From positions 1 to 15,393 of the forward strand of contig QYQC01000197.1 of assembly GCA_007280315.1 (NCBI GenBank): a DNA stretch of 15,393 bases. Reading direction: 5' to 3'. This document shows positions 8,320 through 15,268 of this stretch, one piece after another. Position numbers and translations under genes: made by a program. How positions within the stretch are numbered: the first letter of the stretch is position 1; each line of letters opens with the position of its first letter. Origin of the DNA: Betaproteobacteria bacterium (GTDB taxonomy: Bacteria; Pseudomonadota; Gammaproteobacteria; Burkholderiales; SG8-39). The notes under the pieces were generated by a model, which saw nothing but the letters and a program-made list of their open reading frames with translations, did not search any database and had not been told where the DNA came from.

Positions 8320-8513
8320 AGCTTGCGCGGACGGCGTCCCGTCCGCGCGGATCGTTGATTATGGACGGATGAAAAGCACATCCGTCCACAATCAACGATC
8401 TTGTGGAATAACAGGCGCGAGGCATGTGGTTGTACTAATAACCGTGTTTCTGTGCGGATATGCTTTTCATCCGTACAGAAACACGGTTGGCGCGCAGAGC
8501 GCGCAATGGCGGC
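8320..8513. repeat. Four-hairpin repeat unit, copy 1
   Basis: This 194-bp unit holds four successive inverted repeats. Hairpin A (8325-8348) has a perfect 10-bp stem GCGCGGACGG/CCGTCCGCGC with loop CGTC. Hairpin B (8350-8400) has 22-nt arms with one A-C mismatch and loop AAAAGCA. Hairpin C (8440-8488) has a stem of about 20 bp with one G-T pair. Hairpin D (8490-8504) is GCGCGC-AGA-GCGCGC. The first 34 bp and last 50 bp are identical to copy 2, which starts exactly 243 bp downstream. I recognise no named repeat family, terminal inverted repeats or target duplication. Its place between convergent gene ends is typical of REP/BIME-like elements. Confidence 0.85.
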
Positions 8514-8562
8514 TATGCTGCATTCTATGGATAAGCCGGGGCAGTTCAAGCTGCGGCGGCTC

Positions 8563-8756
8563 AGCTTGCGCGGACGGCGTCCCGTCCGCGCGGATCCTCG
8601 ATTGCGCACGGATGATGAATCCATCCGTGCGCAATCGAGGATCTTGTGTAGAAACCCTGCACCGTGTCTGGGGTTAACCGGAACCGTGTTTTCCATACGG
8701 ATGTGTTTTTCATCCGTACAGAAACACGGTTGGCGCGCAGAGCGCGCAATGGCGGC
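8563..8756. repeat. Four-hairpin repeat unit, copy 2
   Basis: This is the second 194-bp copy, in direct orientation. Hairpin A is at 8568-8591, identical to copy 1. Hairpin B (8593-8643) has a perfect 22-bp stem and loop ATGAATC. Its arm sequence differs from copy 1 at several positions, and each change is matched in the opposite arm. Hairpin C (8682-8731) keeps the outer 10 bp and the apex but has an internal bulge in its left arm. Hairpin D is at 8733-8747, identical to copy 1. The segment between B and C (8644-8681) is poorly conserved with copy 1 (8401-8439), so selection or gene conversion seems to have kept the hairpins rather than the linker. Confidence 0.85.
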
Positions 8757-8828
8757 ACTTGGCAGGCGACCGCAAATGAGGTGCCGTCGAAATACCGGCT
8801 TAAGCAACGCCAGTCCCGCGCCAGTCGC

Positions 8829-9938
8829 TCAATCGCCGAAACAGATTCCCATATCCCGGCCGGTTTGAAGGATATCGGAGTCCAGCGGAACGCCCTTCAT
8901 CCGTCCCGCCACCTCCGCCAGGGCGACGTAATTTACGTTGGGGAAGGCGAGGGCCACCATGACGCCTGAACGACCCTCTGCCAGTCCGCGCACCGCTGCG
9001 GTGCCGAAGCGCATGGCTGCCACGCGATCGAAGGAGGTGGGGCTGCCACCGCGCAGCAAATGGCCCAGCACCACCACGCGCGTGTCTTTGTCCGTGCGCT
9101 GCTGCAGCGCCTGCGCGATGCGTTCGCCGATCCCGCCAAGGCGCTCGGCGTGGCCCACCTCGGCCGGCGCCAGCACTGCGCGATGGCCGCCGGCGGGTTC
9201 GGCGCCTTCGGCCACGAGGACGATGGAATACATGCGGCCGAGGCTGTCGCGGCGAAGAATTTTCGTGACCACTTTGTCCAGGTCGAAAGGTATCTCCGGT
9301 ATCAATATGGCATGGGCGCCGCCAGCGAGGCCCGCGTGCAGCGCAATCCAGCCGGCATAGCGCCCCATCACCTCAACCACCATCACGCGTTGATGGCTTT
9401 CGGCGGTGCTGTGCAAACGGTCGAGGCATTCGGTGGCGAAGCCCACCGCGGTGTCAAAACCGAAAGTGGTGAAGGTCTTGTCCAGGTCGTTGTCTATGGT
9501 CTTGGGCACGCCGACGACGCGCAGTCCTTTCTGATGCAAGGCGTTGGCGATGGTGAGGGAGCCGTCCCCTCCGACTGACACCAGTGCATCGAGTTCCTGT
9601 CTGGCAAAGTACTCCAGTATCTCGTCGGTGCGATCGACCTCGTGGATGCTGCCATCCGGCATTTTCATCGGAAACTGCAGCGGGTTCCCTTTGTTGGTCG
9701 TGCCGAGGATGGTGCCCCCCAGGTGACCGATGCCCCGGACCTTGTCCGGTGTCAGGCGAAACACGCCGCCGTCGGGATAGCGTTCGTGGAACAGAATGCC
9801 GTTGAATCCCTCGCGGATGCCGTAGCATTCCCAACCCTGTTTGGCGGCGCTGATTACCACCGAGCGGATGACGGCGTTGAGGCCCGGCGCGTCGCCACCG
9901 CCGGTGCAGATTGCAATGCGTCGGATGTGGTCTGCCAT
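8829..9938 (-). CDS. pfkA: 6-phosphofructokinase, probably ATP-dependent (Gly/Lys donor signature)
   Basis: The 369-residue protein is a second phosphofructokinase, distinct from the PPi-type enzyme encoded convergently. It has the glycine-rich loop GGGDAPGLNA (13-22), GGDGS at 123-127, PKTIDND at 145-151 and MGRYAGW at 191-197. The Gly in GGDG at the E. coli Gly104 position points to ATP as donor, while Lys146 at the Gly124 position is shared with PPi enzymes. This Gly/Lys pairing is known from the long-chain, actinobacterial-like PFK group that includes ATP enzymes, so ATP is favoured but not certain. It is the last gene of kdsB-adk-pfkA, starting 18 bp after the adk stop with only a weak GGA upstream, which suggests coupling to adk translation. 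It converges on pfp with the hairpin repeats between. Confidence 0.92.
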   Translation of the reverse strand: MADHIRRIAICTGGGDAPGLNAVIRSVVISAAKQGWECYGIREGFNGILFHERYPDGGVFRLTPDKVRGIGHLGGTILGTTNKGNPLQFPMKMPDGSIHEVDRTDEILEYFARQELDALVSVGGDGSLTIANALHQKGLRVVGVPKTIDNDLDKTFTTFGFDTAVGFATECLDRLHSTAESHQRVMVVEVMGRYAGWIALHAGLAGGAHAILIPEIPFDLDKVVTKILRRDSLGRMYSIVLVAEGAEPAGGHRAVLAPAEVGHAERLGGIGERIAQALQQRTDKDTRVVVLGHLLRGGSPTSFDRVAAMRFGTAAVRGLAEGRSGVMVALAFPNVNYVALAEVAGRMKGVPLDSDILQTGRDMGICFGD

Positions 9939-9956
9939 GAGAAATCTACGTCCGCG

Positions 9957-10610
9957 TCATTTCAGCGCCGAGAACACGCGATCGCGGATCTGTTCCACCG
10001 TGCCGGTGCCGGAAACCCTGCAATATCGCGGCGCCATCGGATCGAGCGTCGCCTGCCATTTTGAATAGTATTCGATCAACGGTTGCGTCTGTGCGTGATA
10101 CACATGCAGGCGTTCTGTCACTGTTTCCGGCTGGTCGTCCTGCCGCAGAATCAGCGGGTCGCCGGTCAGGTCGTCCCTGTCGGCGATTTTGGGAGGGTTG
10201 AATTTAACATGATAGGTCCGGCCCGAAGCGGGATGCACGCGGCGGCCGCTCATGCGCTGTATGATCTCCTCGTCAGGCACTGCAAGCTCGACCACGTAAT
10301 CGATATGCAGTCCCGCTTGTTTCATCGATTCGGCCTGCGCCAGCGTGCGCGGAAATCCGTCGAACAGAAACCCCCCGGCACAGTCGGGCTCGTCGATCCT
10401 GTGTTTCACCAGGTCGAGAATGACCTCGTCCGAGACCAATTGACCTGCATTCATCAGTTGCTTCGCCTTAAGCCCAAGCTCGCTGCCGGCCTTGATTGCG
10501 GCGCGCAGCATGTCGCCGGTGGAAATCTGCGGGATGCCGTATTTCTTGGTGACGAAACTCGCCTGCGTTCCCTTGCCCGCGCCAGGCGGTCCGAGGAGTA
10601 TGAATCGCAT
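9957..10610 (-). CDS. adk: Adenylate kinase
   Basis: The 217-residue enzyme catalyses ATP + AMP = 2 ADP in the cytoplasm. The P-loop GPPGAGKGT is at 7-15. The AMP-binding segment ISTGDMLRAA and the GFLFDGFPRTLAQAE block (with FDGFPR) are intact. It is the long form with a LID domain (GRRVHPASGRTYHVKFNPP), lacking the four zinc cysteines, as expected for a Gram-negative enzyme. The start at 10610 is well supported by AAGGAG nine bases upstream. It sits 48 bp after kdsB and 18 bp before the second phosphofructokinase on the same strand, so the three are probably co-transcribed. AMP and ADP balance set by Adk bears directly on ATP-PFK activity. Confidence 0.97.
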   Translation of the reverse strand: MRFILLGPPGAGKGTQASFVTKKYGIPQISTGDMLRAAIKAGSELGLKAKQLMNAGQLVSDEVILDLVKHRIDEPDCAGGFLFDGFPRTLAQAESMKQAGLHIDYVVELAVPDEEIIQRMSGRRVHPASGRTYHVKFNPPKIADRDDLTGDPLILRQDDQPETVTERLHVYHAQTQPLIEYYSKWQATLDPMAPRYCRVSGTGTVEQIRDRVFSALK

Positions 10611-10658
10611 TCTTGGCTCCTTGTATTCGTCGCAATCCGTCGAAACACCGCATCCGCC

Positions 10659-11444
10659 TCAGGCCGGATGAGTCTCGGTGCTGAACTTCCGGCGGATACG
10701 TTCCAGATCTTCTGCGGTATCCACGCCCGCTTGCACCGCGTGCGCGGTCATCGCAACGGCGATGCGATGCCCGTGCCAAAGCGCGCGCAACTGTTCCAGC
10801 GCCTCGAATCGCTCCATCGCAGCCGGTTCCAGCCGGTGGTATAGCCGCAGATAGCGTGTCCTGTAGGCGTAAATGCCGATGTGGCGATAGCTTGGCAGGC
10901 CCGGCGGAAACCCGCCTTGATCCTGCGCAAAACTTTCTCTCGCATAGGGAATCGGCGCGCGGCTGAAATAAAGCGCGTGGCCGGCCAGATCGAGCACTAC
11001 CTTGACTACATTGGGGTTGCGCAGCGACGCTGCGTCGGTGATCGGATGGCAGGCAGTGGCGATGCTGGCGTCGCCGTGTTCGGCCAGTGTCCGCGCAACT
11101 TCGCCGATCAGTTCCGGCGCAATGAGGGGTTCGTCGCCTTGCACGTTGACCACGATTTCGTCCTCGGGCAATCCCAGTTGCTCAGCCGCCTCGGCAATGC
11201 GGTCAGTGCCCGTGGCGTGATCATCCCGAGTCATCAGGGCGCGATGGCCATGGTCCTGGACCGCGGCATATACCTCTTGATGATCGGTCGCGACCCATAC
11301 CGCTTTGGCACCGCTTTCCCGGGCGCGGTCGGCTACATGCACTACCATGGGTTTGCCGGCGATGTCGGCCAGCGGCTTGGCGTGCAGGCGCGTCGAAGCG
11401 TAGCGCGCGGGAATTATCACCAGGAAGTCGCCGGATCGGCTCAT
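10659..11444 (-). CDS. kdsB: 3-deoxy-manno-octulosonate cytidylyltransferase (CMP-KDO synthetase)
   Basis: The 261-residue enzyme activates KDO with CTP to form CMP-KDO and releases PPi, supplying the inner core of lipopolysaccharide. Family motifs are present in order: VIIPARYASTRLHAKPL near the N-terminus, HATGTDRIAEA, NVQGDEPLI, YRHIGIYAYR, FEALEQLRAL and the C-terminal GVDTAEDLERIR. The start MSRSGDFLVIIPARY at 11444 matches usual family length. An extra 13 codons up to 11483 are possible but atypical. No Shine-Dalgarno is visible before either start; the sequence just upstream is pyrimidine-rich (CTCCCCCTCC), so initiation may be weak. It heads the minus-strand cluster kdsB-adk-pfkA and is divergent from the RhlE helicase gene. 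Confidence 0.96.
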   Translation of the reverse strand: MSRSGDFLVIIPARYASTRLHAKPLADIAGKPMVVHVADRARESGAKAVWVATDHQEVYAAVQDHGHRALMTRDDHATGTDRIAEAAEQLGLPEDEIVVNVQGDEPLIAPELIGEVARTLAEHGDASIATACHPITDAASLRNPNVVKVVLDLAGHALYFSRAPIPYARESFAQDQGGFPPGLPSYRHIGIYAYRTRYLRLYHRLEPAAMERFEALEQLRALWHGHRIAVAMTAHAVQAGVDTAEDLERIRRKFSTETHPA

Positions 11445-11481
11445 GATTCGGAGGGGGAGAAACGGGGAAAATAAAGCGATC

Positions 11482-11487
11482 ATTTTA
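11482..11487 (-). promoter_or_regulatory. Possible -10 box for kdsB
   Basis: On the minus strand TAAAAT matches the -10 consensus at five of six positions, 37 bp before the kdsB ATG. No -35 hexamer is found at normal spacing. This is the best candidate in the 240-bp divergent gap, but it is weakly supported. Confidence 0.25.
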
Positions 11488-11553
11488 GCTGATTGGGCGA
11501 TTAGCAGGCGGAAATCCAGGGTCGATAGGCAAGCGCGCCGAGCGCTACAGGCC

Positions 11554-11559
11554 TATAAT
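11554..11559 (+). promoter_or_regulatory. -10 box of the RhlE helicase promoter
   Basis: A perfect TATAAT (context CCTATAATCGG) lies 125 bp before the preferred helicase start. Transcription would begin near 11566, giving a leader of about 119 nt. No recognisable -35 lies 16-18 bp upstream. Activity is inferred from the motif and its intergenic position. Confidence 0.5.
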
Positions 11560-11684
11560 CGGGCCTTCGTTCCATCATGGCGGCCCCACTCCGAAGGCCG
11601 CTCAAACTGGTACTACGTGGACACATCAACCAACCGATCCAGCGTCAATGCCGCATTGCCCTCGCGCCGCGCTCAGCAGGGCTT

Positions 11685-13091
11685 ATGACCGTCACCTCAT
11701 TTTCCGATCTTGGCCTACTGCCGGAGTTGCTGCAGGCGGTCATCGACAAAGGCTACACCGAGCCTTCCCCGATACAGGCGCAGGCTATTCCTGTGATCCT
11801 CCAGGGACGCGATGTCATGGGCGGCGCCCAGACCGGCACCGGCAAGACCGCGGGCTTTACCCTGCCGCTGCTGCAGCGGCTGGCGCCGCATGCCAATAGC
11901 AGTGCATCGCCTGCGCGCCATCCGGTGCGCGCGCTGATTCTTACGCCGACGCGTGAGCTCGCCGCCCAGGTCGCGGACAGCGTGCGTGACTACGGCAAGC
12001 ATCTCGGGCTGCGTCCCGGGGTGGTGTTCGGCGGCGTCGATATCGTGCCGCAGATCCAGCTGCTGCGCTCTGGCGTGGAGGTGCTGGTAGCGACCCCGGG
12101 CCGCTTGCTCGATCATGTGCAGCAGAAAACCGTGATGCTGGGGCAGGTCGAAATTCTGGTGCTCGACGAAGCCGACCGCATGCTCGACATGGGCTTCCTG
12201 CCCGACATCCGGCGCATTATCGCCTTGCTGCCGGCGAAGCGGCAGAATCTGTTGTTCTCGGCCACGTTCTCCGATGAAATCAAGCGGCTCTCAGACAATT
12301 TGCTGGACCAGCCGGTGTTGATTGAAGTCGCCCGACCCAACGCCATGACCGAGCTGGTGAGCCACGAAGTGCACCCGGTCCGGCGCGAACGCAAGCGCGA
12401 ACTGCTCGCCCATATTCTGCGCACGCAGAACCTGTCGCAGGTGCTGGTGTTCGGCGGCACGCGCCTCGGTGTCAACCGACTCGCCTATCAATTGCAGAAG
12501 GACGGCATCCATGCGGCGGCCATCCACGGCGACAAGTCGCAGGCAGAACGCATATTGGCGCTGGCCGATTTCAAATCGGGCAAGACCCCGGTGCTGGTGG
12601 CCACCGACGTCGCCGCGCGCGGCCTGGACATCCTGGAGCTGCCTGCGGTAATCAACTTCGAGCTGCCCGGCGCGCCCGAAGATTATGTGCATCGAATCGG
12701 CCGCACCGGCCGCGCGGGCTCCACCGGCCGTGCCATTTCGCTGGTGTGTTCGGACGAACACGAAAAACTGGCGGCGATCGAGAAATTCATCAAGCAGCGC
12801 ATTGCGCAGACCATCATCCCCGGTTTCGAGCCTGACGCGTCTGGCGTGTCGGCCCTGATGCACACCGAGCGCGAGCGGCCCGAGCGCCGTCCTGATCGCG
12901 GCAGCAGTCTTACGCGCAGCGCAAGGTCGCACGCGCCGAAGGCCCCGGCGAAGCCGGTGGACAATATTTTTTCCGCCCCCTACGTTCCGAGCAGTGCAGC
13001 TCCCGCGCCGGCCGAGCCGGTGCGAAGCGCTGTGCAAAAACCAGGGCGCCAGGTCGCAGCGCTACTGGGCGGACTGCGCAAGTCCGGCTAG
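11685..13091 (+). CDS. rhlE: DEAD-box ATP-dependent RNA helicase, RhlE type
   Basis: The 468-residue protein unwinds RNA using ATP, with roles in ribosome assembly and RNA decay in this family. Motifs occur in order: Q motif GYTEPSPIQAQAIP (23-36), motif I AQTGTGKT (48-55), PTRELAAQ, ATPGRLLD, DEAD (161-164), SAT (192-194), VLVFGGTRLG, VATDVAARGLDI and HRIGRTGR (from 336). VFGGVDIVPQIQLLRSGVE is typical of RhlE. Residues from about 385 form a basic, Pro/Ala/Arg-rich tail, probably for RNA binding. An in-frame ATG at 11577 would add 36 residues of Arg-rich sequence with no family match and would leave only about 11 nt of leader, so 11685 is preferred; its ribosome-binding site (CAGCAGGG) is modest. 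The stop codon overlaps that of panB on the other strand. Confidence 0.93.
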   Translation: MTVTSFSDLGLLPELLQAVIDKGYTEPSPIQAQAIPVILQGRDVMGGAQTGTGKTAGFTLPLLQRLAPHANSSASPARHPVRALILTPTRELAAQVADSVRDYGKHLGLRPGVVFGGVDIVPQIQLLRSGVEVLVATPGRLLDHVQQKTVMLGQVEILVLDEADRMLDMGFLPDIRRIIALLPAKRQNLLFSATFSDEIKRLSDNLLDQPVLIEVARPNAMTELVSHEVHPVRRERKRELLAHILRTQNLSQVLVFGGTRLGVNRLAYQLQKDGIHAAAIHGDKSQAERILALADFKSGKTPVLVATDVAARGLDILELPAVINFELPGAPEDYVHRIGRTGRAGSTGRAISLVCSDEHEKLAAIEKFIKQRIAQTIIPGFEPDASGVSALMHTERERPERRPDRGSSLTRSARSHAPKAPAKPVDNIFSAPYVPSSAAPAPAEPVRSAVQKPGRQVAALLGGLRKSG

Positions 13092-13888
13092 AAGCTGTGC
13101 TCGGGTCCGGGAAAGGACCCGTCCTTCACCGCCCGCACGTAGTTCCCCACCGCCTGCTGGATGCTCGCCGCGCCGTCCATGAAATTGCGCACGAATTTCG
13201 CTTTCTTTCCGGGGAACACACCCAGCAGGTCGTAGAGCACCAGCACCTGGCCGGAGCAGTCGCGTCCGGCGCCGATGCCTATGGTCGGAATCGACAGACT
13301 GGCGGTCACCTCCGCGGCGAGCGCAGCCGGGATCGCTTCGAGTACTAACATGCCGGCGCCTGAGCGCTCCAGAGCCAGCGCGTCATCCCTCAGTTGCTGC
13401 GCGGCGTCGGCGCTTTTGCCCTGCACGCGGAATCCTCCCAGTTGATGCACCGATTGCGGCGTGAGTCCGAGATGGCCACAGACCGGGATGCCGCGTTTGA
13501 CCAGGAATTCGGTGGTTTGCGCAAACGTGGCCCCGCCTTCCAGTTTGACCATATGCGCGCCGGCCGCCATCAGCAGGGCAGCGTTACGAAACGCCTGTTC
13601 TGCGCTTTCCTGGTAGCTGCCGAACGGCATGTCGCCGATCAGGAACGCGCGTTTCGCGCCGCGCGCGACGCAGGCCACATGATAGGTCATGTCGGCGAGC
13701 GTGACGGGCAGGGTAGTGCCGTGCCCCTGCAGCACGTTGCCGAGCGAGTCGCCCACCAGGATGCTTTCGACGCCGGCAGTCTCCAGCAGCGTGGCAAAGC
13801 TCGCGTCGTAGCCGGTGAGCATGGCGATTTTGCTGCCGTCGCGGCGTAGTTTGTGAATGTCGGTGAGGGTGATGCGGCCGTCGCTCAT
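13088..13888 (-). CDS. panB: 3-methyl-2-oxobutanoate hydroxymethyltransferase (ketopantoate hydroxymethyltransferase)
   Basis: The 266-residue enzyme transfers a hydroxymethyl group from 5,10-methylene-tetrahydrofolate to 2-oxoisovalerate, the first step of pantothenate synthesis. Conserved features are MLTGYDASFA near the N-terminus, the Mg-binding Asp in VGDSLGN (D47), D86 in IGDMPFGSY, K115/E117 in MVKLEGG, GHLGLTPQSVHQLGGF, the catalytic Glu in VLEAIPA, and IGIGAGRDCSGQVLV. Length is normal. The usual partner panC is not adjacent. The start at 13888 has only a weak GGA upstream. The minus-strand gap of 119 bp after the FemAB/GNAT-like gene leaves room for its own promoter, with TAAAAT at 13927-13932 as a poor candidate. 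Confidence 0.96.
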   Translation of the reverse strand: MSDGRITLTDIHKLRRDGSKIAMLTGYDASFATLLETAGVESILVGDSLGNVLQGHGTTLPVTLADMTYHVACVARGAKRAFLIGDMPFGSYQESAEQAFRNAALLMAAGAHMVKLEGGATFAQTTEFLVKRGIPVCGHLGLTPQSVHQLGGFRVQGKSADAAQQLRDDALALERSGAGMLVLEAIPAALAAEVTASLSIPTIGIGAGRDCSGQVLVLYDLLGVFPGKKAKFVRNFMDGAASIQQAVGNYVRAVKDGSFPGPEHSF

Positions 13889-14007
13889 GTGGATCGTCCA
13901 GTTGGATGAATGTCGATAGCCGGGCTATTTTACCGACTTCCCGGCAACGCGCTGCGCGCGTGTATTGCGCGCGTCTGCCGCGTCGTGTTCCTGTGGTTCG
14001 GGCGAAG

Positions 14008-15147
14008 TCAAGGCTCTTCGCCGACGCTCTTGAACGGGCTGTGCTCGTTGAGTTCGTCCACATAGCGCGCGATGCCCTGGTGCTCGCGTTCGAGAAAGCG
14101 CTCGACCGCGTCGGAAAACTCGGGGTGCGCCAGCCAGTGCGCCGATTGCGTTGTCACCGGAAGGAAGCCGCGCGCGAGCTTGTGCTCGCCCTGTGCGCCG
14201 CCCTCGAATACCTTGATCTTCTGCTCGATGCAAAACTCAATCGCCTGGTAGTAGCAGGTCTCGAAATGCAGGCAGGGCAGGTATTCAAGTGCGCCCCAGT
14301 AGCGCCCGTACAGGGTTTCCGCCGAGTACAGATTGAACGCGCTCGCGATCGGCCTGCCGTCGATTTCTGCCACGATCAGCAACAGGTGCTGCGGCATGGT
14401 GCGCCCAATGCGCTGAAAGAATTCCAGGTTGAGATAGGGGGTGGAGCGGTGCGCGTGGTAGGTGCGGTTGTAGCAGTGCGCAAACAAAGCCCAGTCGCTG
14501 TCCTTGATTTCGTCGCCGCGCAGCCGCCTGAAGCGCACCCCCGCATCGCGCACCCTGCGTCGCTCCTGGCGGATCTTTTTGCGCTTCGCGTGCGACATCT
14601 GCGCCAGGAATTCGTCGAACGAAGCGTAGCCCGGATTGTTCCAGTGAAATTGCACGCTGGAGCGCAGCATCATGCCGGCGGCCTGCATCAGCGCGGCTTC
14701 CTGCGGCTGCGGGAACAGCACGTGCAGCGACGACGTATTCTGCGCCAGATCAAGCGCCGCACGCACCAGTGCCGTACGCTCCGCGCCGGTGCCTGCCAGC
14801 AGGCGCGGCCCGGAGACCGGCGAGAACGGAATCGCGGCGAGCAGCTTGGGGTAATAGGCAAGTCCGTGGCGCTGGTAGGCGTCGGCCCAGGCCCAGTCGA
14901 ACACATACTCGCCATAGGAGTGTGACTTGAGATAGAGCGGCATCGCTGCCCTGAGTCGGGTGCGGGCCTGGTCCCATAGCGTCACGAATTGCGGCATCCA
15001 GCCGCTCGCGGAAGCGGCGCAACCGCTGCGGTGCAAGGCGTCGAAAAATTCATGTGACAGCATCGGATTGCCGAGCGCAAGCCGGTTCCAGTCCGAAGCA
15101 ATGACGTCGGACAGATCATCGAGCACGCGCAGTTCGAGTTCGGGCAA
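14008..15147 (-). CDS. FemAB/GNAT-like acyltransferase-fold protein (COG3146, DUF482 family)
   Basis: The product resembles the FemAB-like/GNAT family often labelled peptidoglycan biosynthesis or recognition protein (DUF482); the true substrate is not established. Recognisable blocks are MLSHEFFDALHRSGCA, DWAWADAYQRHGLAYYPKL, FSPVSGPRLL, the basic KRKKIRQERRR helix, STPYLNLEFF, and the family-typical YGRYWGALE, LHFETCYYQAIEFCI and FEGGAQGEHKLARGF. There is no ATG start. A TTG at 15147 gives MPELELRVLDDLSDVIASDW, a family-like N-terminus and 379 residues, with AGGA nine bases upstream. Other in-frame starts are GTG at 15189 or 15231 and TTG at 15264; the last would leave just 16 bp to nadE. 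It is divergent from nadE, an arrangement I associate with betaproteobacteria. Confidence 0.85.
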   Translation of the reverse strand: MPELELRVLDDLSDVIASDWNRLALGNPMLSHEFFDALHRSGCAASASGWMPQFVTLWDQARTRLRAAMPLYLKSHSYGEYVFDWAWADAYQRHGLAYYPKLLAAIPFSPVSGPRLLAGTGAERTALVRAALDLAQNTSSLHVLFPQPQEAALMQAAGMMLRSSVQFHWNNPGYASFDEFLAQMSHAKRKKIRQERRRVRDAGVRFRRLRGDEIKDSDWALFAHCYNRTYHAHRSTPYLNLEFFQRIGRTMPQHLLLIVAEIDGRPIASAFNLYSAETLYGRYWGALEYLPCLHFETCYYQAIEFCIEQKIKVFEGGAQGEHKLARGFLPVTTQSAHWLAHPEFSDAVERFLEREHQGIARYVDELNEHSPFKSVGEEP

Positions 15148-15268
15148 AAAGCTAAGTCCTGACGGTAGTGCCGATCGGGTGGCGCGCACCGCGAGCGCAA
15201 GCGAAAAGGCGCACCCGCGGTGACAGAACACGCCGATTATTGGCGATGGGAGGGTGCGCTGCAAGCGT

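Larger units (their letters stand above)
8272..8828. other. 557-bp convergent intergenic region carrying a duplicated hairpin unit
   Basis: This is the only gene-free stretch longer than 300 bp. It lies between the 3' ends of the two convergent phosphofructokinase genes. Positions 8320-8756 hold two copies of a four-hairpin repeat separated by a 49-bp linker. The remaining 8272-8319 and 8757-8828 show no gene, and no U-tailed intrinsic terminator is seen for either neighbour. Open frames crossing it on both strands look like by-products of the GC-rich palindromes. Confidence 0.8.

Noticed and set aside
8320..8756. A CRISPR array, because of repeated units with spacers.
   Set aside because: There are only two 194-bp units, themselves made of long hairpins. 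There are no short regular repeats and no cas genes nearby.
8220..8807. A 195-codon minus-strand frame with a repeated peptide (two copies of a segment containing CFCTDEKHIR).
   Set aside because: It runs through the palindromic repeat units and the 3' end of the phosphofructokinase gene. The repetition comes from the DNA duplication, there is no ribosome-binding site or recognisable domain, and divergence follows hairpin pairing rather than codon constraint.
8369..8868. Plus-strand frames of about 100-155 codons across the same repeats.
   Set aside because: They have the same cause as the minus-strand frame. They overlap each other in different frames and lack a plausible start signal.
13954..13972. 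A GCGCGC inverted repeat with 7-base loop between the FemAB/GNAT-like gene and panB, as a possible terminator.
   Set aside because: The stem is only six to seven base pairs and no T-run follows on either strand, so it is as likely a by-product of GC-alternating sequence.
13906..14925. A 339-codon plus-strand frame opposite the FemAB/GNAT-like gene.
   Set aside because: It is an antisense shadow with no recognisable motif, whereas the minus strand carries clear family blocks.
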